In this document: positions 56,609-64,000 of the stretch, one piece after another
Layout: the number at the start of each line of letters is the position of its first letter
Position numbering within the stretch: the first letter of the stretch is position 1
NCBI GenBank assembly: GCA_031472005.1
Contig: PZJY01000012.1
Coordinates: 992,001-1,056,000 of the forward strand
DNA: 64,000 nucleotides
Reading direction: 5' to 3'
From: Tetracladium setigerum
Lineage: Eukaryota; Ascomycota; Leotiomycetes; Helotiales
Notes under the pieces: model-generated
What the model was told of the DNA's origin: nothing
What the model saw: the letters and a program-made list of their open reading frames with translations, nothing else
The model's database searches: none
Program-made: the position numbers and the translations under genes

Positions 56609-58869
56609 TTATGGCGAGGTGTTCATAGGCTCTCCAGAGATTAATGCCGCTGCTGTAGTGGCGTAAAAACGAACATCAACATCCTCGTCGTTTTGAAGCT
56701 TCTCCAGATTTGGCAAAATTCTCTCTTCGATGAGCTCCATGCCCCTAGCCGAAGGAGCAAGGGAGGCACCTGCTTTCTCTAGAGCGTAAATGGTTCCCTC
56801 GGTTGGAAGGCGCTTCAAGACTGTGATTAGCTCCGAGTAGGACTTCGCGACATTGAATCGGATGTTTGGAATATCATCAACAACGAGCTTGTCCATCATT
56901 GGGAGAATAGACTTCGAGACAACCTCGAGACTGACAACAGTTGCTAGTGTCTGGAATAATTAGCCTAGACTCAAATATTCAGGTTGAAAACTCACCGAGA
57001 TCGCAAAGCAAGTCGTCATTCTGTATAGGTAGTTTGGATGAGCACCCATAGCCATAACTTTTGGAATAATGGCTTCGTTGGCCCATTCAACGCCAAACAC
57101 CTCGGTCAATTTCTTCAGGTTGTGTGTTGCAGCTTCACGGATCGAGAAAACTGTATCACCCAACCAGCTCATACAGAGTGCGGCCAGCTTCTCATCGAAG
57201 AATTGCACGCCGAGCTGACTAGCAAGGAGAGGAATGTATTCGATGATGGCCAATCGAACTCGCCATTGCTTGTCTTCTGCAAGCTGGACGATAGCGGGGA
57301 GAAGAGATTGTGAGAGGAGCTCAATTCCAATGACTACTCATGTTAGCACGTGTAAATTGTAAATACAAGCATTTGCCTATGCATACCTTGGTTGACCAAC
57401 TCGAGCTTGGAAATGATGTGGAGGCGGACATCAGGGAACTCGTCCTTGAGCATTTGAAGGAACATCGGGAGGAGGTGATCGATAGTCCTGGAACAATGTC
57501 AGCCCCCAATCTCAAGACCATCTAATGCTACTTACTCTTGTTTACCAAGAATTGGCGCAAGTCCGCTAATCTGGGTGCCAAGGGCAGCACGAACGTGTTG
57601 AGAAGTATCGGAAACCAAGTCCTCAACGGTGGTCATAATATCATTGAGAAGGGTGGTTCTGTCAACCAATTTGCAGAAGCCTTAACCCCAGTCAGCAAGC
57701 AATATTTCCAATGATGACCCAACCTACCTGGAATTTGACCAGCAATAGCCGTTCGAACCTCAGCCTCGGTATCCTTTAGAAGCTTAACAAACGCTGGAAC
57801 CAGATCTCTCGAGACAACCTCATCATCTACGGCCTTCGCAATCTGTAATATTTCGTCAGTATCTCCTCCATGTAGCCAGGAAACGCCCAACCAACCTTCT
57901 CAAATCTATCTGCAACCATATATCTAACTCTCCAGCTCTTGTCCTCAATCAGACTCCTCAACGCCGTGAGCAGAACCCCGTGACTCGATTGTTGTTCTTT
58001 TGGCACTACTTCCGCAATCGCAATCAAGATCTCAACTGTCAACAACCTAACGCTGTCCTGGTCATCGCTGGCGAGGTGCTGGAAAAGGGGTATCATCTCC
58101 TCGACAACGATCGTGGCTGGCATTTCCTTCACAAATTTCCCAAGATTATTCGCCGCCTGTCTTCGTACCATAGGAGTCTCATCATGGACCAAGAGACCGA
58201 ATTGGGTTCGGAGCTGTTCTTGCATCGGAGGCGATGCCTTTTTGTATGGGACATTATATAGACCTGTGGCGGATATCTTCGAGGTGAACCAGTCGGCTTT
58301 CGAGAGTCGAATAGTGAGGGGAATGAAGTATTCTTCGACCTGTTGCGAAGAGAGCTCTTCGCAGATCTTGTTCAGAGACTCGACAGCCTAAATGAATTAG
58401 CATAGGGTGGACTGCAAGGATTGATCTTATTTACCTTCTCCCTCACCAAGGGTTCCTCGATAGCAGCCAGGTTCTCAAGAGGCGACAAGAGAACGTGACC
58501 CCATTCTGGACCGCCCACATATTCAACGAAGCCTCCTAACTCTTCACTTAAAGCAGTGAGAACCTCATCTTCATCTTCAACGGATTCTATTGGCCGAAGT
58601 CAGCATGTGAGAACAGAGGTTTGACGAGATGATCGGCGTACCATCCAAAAAAGGAATCAACTCGTCCCTCGTGCGCTCAGCTCCCAGCGCGAGAGCAATG
58701 GTGGAAAGGCGGTGGATAGCGTTTAGGCGGAGAAGAACATCATCATGCTGGGACTAGTTAACATCTGCCTCCAAAGACACCGCCATCCAGGATCTCCAAG
58801 TACCTTCAATTCGTCAATGAGCACAGCAATAGGGTAAAGCTCGTCAGTCTTGTCTGCGCTGTCGGCCAT
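56609..58869 (-). CDS. tpd3: Protein phosphatase 2A scaffold (A) subunit
   Basis: Horseshoe-shaped scaffold that holds the catalytic C and a regulatory B subunit. The exons on the minus strand are 58869-58804, 58747-58642, 58586-58435, 58387-57896, 57842-57728, 57680-57536, 57487-57387, 57333-56996 and 56950-56609. All phases agree and give 618 residues. The sequence is a continuous array of HEAT repeats (about 15), recognised by blocks such as DETPMVRRQAANNLGKF, DKSWRVRYMVADRFEKIAK, DEFPDVRLHIISKL, DKQWRVRLAIIEYIP and NYLYRMTTCFAIS. The start MADSADKTDELYPIAVLIDE matches the family. Eight introns are the most in this window. The gene is intact and divergent from the PheRS gene. Confidence 0.96.
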
Positions 58870-59754
58870 ACTGTCGGTGTGTAACGAAGGCGTAAGGATT
58901 GTGTGAGGTTTATAAGGGATATTACAGATCGCCCTAAAGCTGCGTAGCTATCTGCAAAGGGTGATCGCGTGTTGGTGGTGTTGTCGCGGCTCGACTTGGG
59001 GGGATGGGCTCAGGACAAACGCAAGATAGATGTAGGAAGCTGGAGTAGATGGTATCTATAAGGGCGCACGTCAGTAAGATTCCTTTGGTGCGCGCAGGCG
59101 GGTGGAGTCCATCGATATATTGTCCAAGATGGTGGGGGAGCAAGTTGTAACCATGACGAAGCTAACGAGGGAGAAAGCTTCTTGGCTGCTCACAGCGCGA
59201 CGGGTGCCATTGAAAGAACGTACCTGCACGGCACGTAACTTCGTGAATTGAAGATCGTCAACAAACAGAGTTGTGGTTGTTTGGTGGAGTCGGGGCGAGT
59301 ATGGATTTGTTCAAGAGGGCGAGCGAGATGGATGAATGAGGCTTCTCATTCATCGGCGGTGTTGGGTCGACCTGAAAGCCTTGGCAATCTTAGCGCCGTT
59401 CAGCAGCTGCTTTGGATGAAACTACCCCTCCAAGGTGAACAACAAGTCCTGGAAAGATTTCCGTGTATGAAAGAGGGTAAAGAAGAAGTTCTTTTGAGTT
59501 TATATAATATAAATCTATATTCTCTTTTGAGAAATCACAGTGCACCTTTTGCCGCTGTCCCGTGGCATTTACTGGTCTGAATGTGGGGGTGTCGCTTGAA
59601 GTTGAACCACCCTCCATAATTTTTCGAAACAACAACACCAGAAGGAGTCACATCTGCGCCAAATCACCACAACTCTCCATCGTCTGTTTGTTGACTCTCA
59701 GATTACTCCCAGTCTCCAATATCTAGGCGGTCCAGCCACCAGAAACCGCTAAAA
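58870..59754. promoter_or_regulatory. Divergent promoter region of PP2A scaffold and PheRS beta genes
   Basis: 885 bases between two divergent housekeeping start codons. No TATA-like or repeated element stands out; no gene is supported. Confidence 0.45.
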
Positions 59755-61704
59755 ATGCCTACCATCAGCGTGGACAAGGCTGAGCTATACAAGGCCCTGG
59801 GCCGGGAGCAAGTTACAAGTCACCGCACTTTCGGGTTGTGCTAATAACGCTCTGCAGATACACCACCGATGAATTTGAGGTTTTGTGTTTCGAATTCGGA
59901 ATCGAGTTGGATGAGGACACAACGAATTCGGAGCGACCCATAGTCAATGGCAAGCAGGAAGCCCCGCAACTCAAGATCGAGATCCCCGCAAATCGATATG
60001 ACATGCTCTGCTTCGAGGGCATTGCTCTGATGCTAAAGATCTTCTTGGGACAGAGTCCGCTGCCACCTTACAAATTGGTTGAGCCAAAGGGAGGAAAACT
60101 ACAATCAATTACTGTCTCGCCAGACACCGCGGGCGTACGACCGTATGTGTCAGGCGCTATCCTACGAAATGTCAAGTTCACCCAAGCTTCATACGACTCC
60201 TTCATCGCTCTACAAGACAAGCTCCACGCAAATTTGGCTAGAAACCGAACCCTGGTTGCTATTGGAACTCACGACCTGGACACAATCCAAGGACCTTTCA
60301 CCTACGAGGCCCGTAAACCAAAGGATATCAAGTTTGCACCTTTAAACAAGACCAAGGTGATGGATGCGGAAGAGATGATGACTATGTACGAAACAGACAA
60401 GCATCTTGCAAAATTCCTGAACATAATCCGAGATAAACCATTATACCCAGTTATCTACGATTCGCAAAGAACGGTCTGCTCGATGCCACCTATCATCAAT
60501 GGCGATCACTCCAAAATCACTCTTAACACCACAAACCTCTTCATTGAGATGACAGGAACAGACCGAACGAAACTCGAGATTGTCAACAACATCATGGTAG
60601 CCATGTTCTCTCAATACTGCGCTGAACCTTTCACCATCGAACCTGTCCAGATCATCTCAGAACACAACGGCGAGACACGGGTCACACCTAACATCAGTCC
60701 CCGCACAGTCGAGGCAGAAGTAGACTACATCCAAAGTTGCTGTGGATTAGACGACACCCAAGCCTCCGCGCAACAGATCTGCGATCTTCTCACCAAAATG
60801 TGCTACACCGCCAAACCCTCTCCTACCGACCCAAACAAAGTCCAAGTCTTCGTTCCACCAACAAGAGCAGATGTCCTGCACCAGTGCGATATCATGGAAG
60901 ATGTAGCCGTCGCATACGGATTCAACAAGCTCCCCCGCACCTCCCCTAATAAAGCATCCACCATCGCCAAACCCCTCCTCGTCAACAAATTTGGCGATCT
61001 CATCCGTCTCGAAGCAGCCATGGCAGGCTGGAGCGAAGTTATGCCCCTCATTCTTTGCTCGCATGACGAGAACTTCGCCTGGCTAAACCGCAAAGATGAT
61101 GGCACTACAGCCGTAAGACTTGCCAACCCAAAGACTGCCGAATACCAGGTCGTGCGCACCTCTCTTCTCCCTGGCCTTCTCAAGACAATTCGCGAGAATA
61201 AGAAACACAGTGTTCCAATTAAAGTCTTTGAAGTTGCAGATGTAGCATTCAAAGAGCCTTCTCTCGAGCGTAAATCCAGAAATGAGCGCCACTTTGCTGC
61301 TGCATGGTACGGCAAGACCAGCGGTTTCGAGGTTGTGCACGGTCTCCTCGATCGCGTTCTTTTGATGCTCAAGACCGCTTTCGTAACTCATGAAGGAGGG
61401 TTGGAGGGTAAGAAGTTGGAGTTTGATGTCAAGCAGAGTCCGTCGAAGCCAGATGGTTATTGGATCGAGGAGATCAACGAGCCGACTTTCTTTGAAGGCC
61501 ATGCGGCGGCTGTCTTCCTGAGAATAGATGGAAAGGAGGCGAGGATTGGGGAGTTTGGAATTTTGCATCCTACCGTACTGGAGAAATTCGAGTTGAGGTA
61601 TGTTTGCTTTTGATGGATGAGTTGTAGAGTAATACATATGCTAACCTTTACCAAACAGATATCCTGTCAGTACGCTAGAGATCAACCTAGAGGTCTTCCT
61701 ATAA
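59755..61704 (+). CDS. frs1: Phenylalanyl-tRNA synthetase beta chain, cytosolic
   Basis: Beta subunit of the alpha2-beta2 synthetase that charges tRNA-Phe; carries the B1-B8 modules and the editing domain. The exons are 59755-59807, 59858-61597 and 61659-61704, giving 612 residues. The start is MPTISVDKAELYKALGRE. The first intron uses a GC donor: CGG GA/GCAAGT to CTGCAG/A TAC, which alone gives the conserved ALGREYTTDEF; no GT donor nearby keeps frame. Later blocks are EIPANRYDMLCFEGIA, then PPTRADVLHQCDIMEDVAVAYGF and the catalytic-like VRTSLLPGLLKTIRENK. The last exon reads YPVSTLEINLEVFL before the stop. Confidence 0.95.
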
Positions 61705-62004
61705 TCAGCTGCTTTGTCACTAAAGGGATTTTAAAACTTTTCACGTCACAAAAAGAGCATGTAGACTTTCCAGAATTCAATCTATCAATTAAGAAGAAAG
61801 AAAGAAAGAAACTTGAAAGAAGAACTGTGATTTTCACAAAACCCATTCAAAGTGGCTTAATCTACCTATCTAGCCTTAAACACCAACGCTCCGTCATGCA
61901 TGCAAAATCCATCCATCCATCCATCCACAATCTATGAATCCCAAAACGCCATCCTTCCTGTCCATGAATCTGCAAACCATATGTGTATGCCCCGAGGTGC
62001 ATCA
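61705..62004. other. Convergent 3' spacer between PheRS beta and the myotubularin gene
   Basis: 300 bases of 3' flanks, including an ATCC tetranucleotide repeat. No gene seen. Confidence 0.5.
61908..61925 (+). repeat. ATCC tetranucleotide repeat
   Basis: Four to five ATCC units just beyond the 3' end of the PheRS beta gene. Confidence 0.75.
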
Positions 62005-64000
62005 TCACTGCATCTCCACCTCTAGTGGTTTCTTCTCCGCCGCCGCCGCAGCAGAATTAGGGCTCTTGCTCCCACCTCCAGTACCCGTTCCAAAACCCAA
62101 CCCCAAACCCGCGATCCCTTCTCTCAATCCCGCAAAACCACCTGTACCTGCACTCCCACTCGCACTAGTCTCCCTGCTACTCCCACTACCACTCACATTG
62201 TTCCCATTCGTCCCTAAAGCTTGCTGGGCACTCTTCATCGTCAGACCCGCGCCCGCAGCTGTATGTGACGTTTCCACACCCGTCAACACTCCCGTGGTGC
62301 TAGCTGCTGTCGTGTCTTTACCAAGGTATTTCTCCGTAACTTCATTTTTGGGGCCATTCATATCTCTGTCGCTCCTATTGAACACTTCTGCCCACCATCT
62401 CGTCTCGCCTAGTCTTGGGAATAACAATCTCTCTTTTCCCTTGACGTGATCATCCACTTCGCCTCCGTCCCAGTTCTGATTCGTGAACTCCGCTCTTCGA
62501 CTGAGAAAGTATTGCCACACGCTTGCCGTCCTCTGCTGTACCCTTGCGTCCAATCTTGATTTTTCGTTGTTGTAGAGGAAAGTTCCATATTGGCATGAGT
62601 ATTGATGGTAGAGTAAGCGCCGCAGGAATCGTTCGTTGAATTCAAAGCGCGTAGGGTACTGGTAGAGGAGTTGGTAGGTTGCGTCTAAGAACTGATGGAA
62701 TACAGGTGATGTTTCTTTAGGCTTGGTGGCTTCTTTGTCCTTACCAAGGCCGTCCTTGGCGGTCATCTTTGCCTTGGAGAGTTCGTCGCCGGGGAGCATA
62801 TCGTTGTCTTCTGCTGAGTCGAGGGTATCTTGGCTATGATTTCCTTTGTTAAAGAAGCGCTTTGCAGAGAGTAAAGCGTTTTCAATCGCATCACCTCTGC
62901 CATCTGAACTGCCACCTGGTTGAATGGCAGAGCCTGCCAAGGCATCGTTTTGGGTTGCGAACCATTTCTCACTGTTTAGGTAGCCAGAGCGGTGTTGGAA
63001 CATGTGGCCAAATGCAAGCCAGTCCTTTTCGACAAGAACGATGAAGCCATCGATTGTGCGGTAGTAAGGGTCGAGGAGGAGTTGAGAGAGCGCGCTGAGT
63101 TGACTTGTGCGGTCCCAGCCATCGGAACAGTGAATTAGGACGTGAGAGTGTTGAATTCCAACTTGTCGTGCTATCAAGGCGGAACCATCTAGGAGACCTG
63201 TGATGTGCTTTAGCCAGTTGGTTTTGGCAAGCTGGTCGCGGCTTGGGGGAAGTTTAGAGAGATCGGAGTCTTTAATGGCCTCGACAACCTTGTTGAGAGA
63301 GTCCCGCATGACGTGGATGTTGTCAATACCGAGATAGGCTTTTGTTGCAAATTTGTAGTTGTCCATGTTTTCGGATCCTAATCCAATTGCCTGCATTGCT
63401 AAAGCGTTCACTGTTGGCCGAGCATCTACAATGAGATTGTGCTGCTGGGCACCGTAGATATGGGGACCCTTCTCAGAGACTATCTCCATAATGGAAGAGG
63501 AAGAAATCATTTCGTCCTCAAGACGTTCTGTCTCAGAGAGTTCTCCTTCCGTGCTTCCCCTCAAGCTGCCAACGTCGGCCTGACTAGATGCTGGACTAGA
63601 TCTAGATATTGTTGACGAAGCTGCGTCTCCATCATCTACTTGCGGTGTAGCTGAAAAGCAAGCACTGACGAGTTTCTCATCCTGAATACTGCGAGCTCCT
63701 CTGATTCCAGCCAACGGCTGGGAACACCTCGTAATAGAACAGTTATTCACTGGATGTAGGTAGGTCAACACTGGAATTCGTACTCTCGACCGGTATTTAC
63801 CAGCGTAATTGAGGGTGTTGTCAGAGATCGTAGACGGTACCGGAAGTAAGGCTGGATAGGTTGGAGAGAAGACATAGTCCGTGTTAATCTTTGATATCCT
63901 CCATCCTCTGTCTGCTCCCTTCTCACTAATGCCCTGTCGTTTCCATTCTGCCTTTGCATCATATATGTCCCACCCCGGCATCTTCTTCTCGTTTGTCTGC
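62005..64000 (-). CDS. ymr1: Myotubularin-family phosphoinositide 3-phosphatase (5' end outside the window)
   Basis: Removes the 3-phosphate from PI3P and PI(3,5)P2 on endosomal membranes. The frame is open from the right edge to a stop at 62005, giving 665 residues; the start and the PH-GRAM part lie beyond the window. The catalytic loop is VLIHCSDGWDRTSQLSALS, the CxDGWDRT signature of active myotubularins. Upstream are VPSTISDNTLNYAGKYRSR and DARPTVNALAMQAIG; downstream, RFEFNERFLRRLLYH, with SGYLNSEKWFATQND between. A Ser-rich acidic insert lies around the DDGDAASST segment. The C-terminal 130 residues are Gly/Ser/Ala-rich and disordered, ending KPLEVEMQ. No intron is seen in the visible part. 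Confidence 0.95.
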   Translation of the reverse strand, partial: QTNEKKMPGWDIYDAKAEWKRQGISEKGADRGWRISKINTDYVFSPTYPALLPVPSTISDNTLNYAGKYRSRVRIPVLTYLHPVNNCSITRCSQPLAGIRGARSIQDEKLVSACFSATPQVDDGDAASSTISRSSPASSQADVGSLRGSTEGELSETERLEDEMISSSSIMEIVSEKGPHIYGAQQHNLIVDARPTVNALAMQAIGLGSENMDNYKFATKAYLGIDNIHVMRDSLNKVVEAIKDSDLSKLPPSRDQLAKTNWLKHITGLLDGSALIARQVGIQHSHVLIHCSDGWDRTSQLSALSQLLLDPYYRTIDGFIVLVEKDWLAFGHMFQHRSGYLNSEKWFATQNDALAGSAIQPGGSSDGRGDAIENALLSAKRFFNKGNHSQDTLDSAEDNDMLPGDELSKAKMTAKDGLGKDKEATKPKETSPVFHQFLDATYQLLYQYPTRFEFNERFLRRLLYHQYSCQYGTFLYNNEKSRLDARVQQRTASVWQYFLSRRAEFTNQNWDGGEVDDHVKGKERLLFPRLGETRWWAEVFNRSDRDMNGPKNEVTEKYLGKDTTAASTTGVLTGVETSHTAAGAGLTMKSAQQALGTNGNNVSGSGSSRETSASGSAGTGGFAGLREGIAGLGLGFGTGTGGGSKSPNSAAAAAEKKPLEVEMQ

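Overview
This window is nuclear DNA of a filamentous ascomycete (Pezizomycotina). Genes are split by short GT-AG introns of about 45-120 bases with fungal-type splice sites. The content is typical of such fungi: Zn2Cys6 regulators, S10 carboxypeptidases, a Cas1-type O-acetyltransferase, an AIM3-like actin-patch protein, a SUR2-type sphingoid hydroxylase and a polyketide-synthase remnant. The carboxypeptidase Y resembles what I remember of the Sclerotiniaceae proteins without being identical, so Leotiomycetes (Helotiales) is my best guess. No tRNA, rRNA, transposon or CRISPR was recognised.

Layout. The left edge holds the 3' part of an unrecognised leucine-rich gene (2-1573). 3.5-12.8 kb is housekeeping: RPL17, two tandem S10 carboxypeptidases (the second is carboxypeptidase Y), SDO1 and RPS18. 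After a 3.3 kb empty stretch come a large Cas1-type membrane O-acetyltransferase (16.1-18.8 kb), a divergent ELO elongase (20.6-22.1 kb), a glycogen-binding (CBM48-like) scaffold protein (24.6-26.2 kb) and a possible small secreted protein (26.4-26.8 kb). SUR2 and TCTP follow head to head (29.0-31.8 kb). 32.2-40.2 kb looks like a metabolic module: an intronless cytosolic-looking sulfatase, an MFS sugar permease and a divergently transcribed Zn2Cys6 regulator, with a CCG-N14-CGG palindrome halfway between the last two. 41.5-45.7 kb looks like the remains of a secondary-metabolite locus: an OrsD-like C2H2 regulator, a lone acyl-carrier-protein tail of a reducing polyketide synthase, and a short-chain dehydrogenase. 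The right third carries a BTB protein, AIM3, a second Zn2Cys6 regulator, a zinc alcohol dehydrogenase, the PP2A scaffold subunit, the beta chain of phenylalanyl-tRNA synthetase (with a GC-AG intron), and the 3' part of a myotubularin phosphatase that runs off the right edge.

The most important observation is technical and affects use of the annotation. Three conserved genes (S10 carboxypeptidase, SUR2, AIM3) are each broken by one or two single-base losses, all inside G or C runs (near 6681, 7217, 30074, 49783 and 51616). Adding one base back at each site restores conserved sequence and makes exon phases agree. These are either consensus errors or real decay, and should be resolved before the three genes are called pseudogenes. 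I did not recognise a wholly new biological system. The sulfatase-permease-regulator module and the relic polyketide locus are the best candidates for follow-up.
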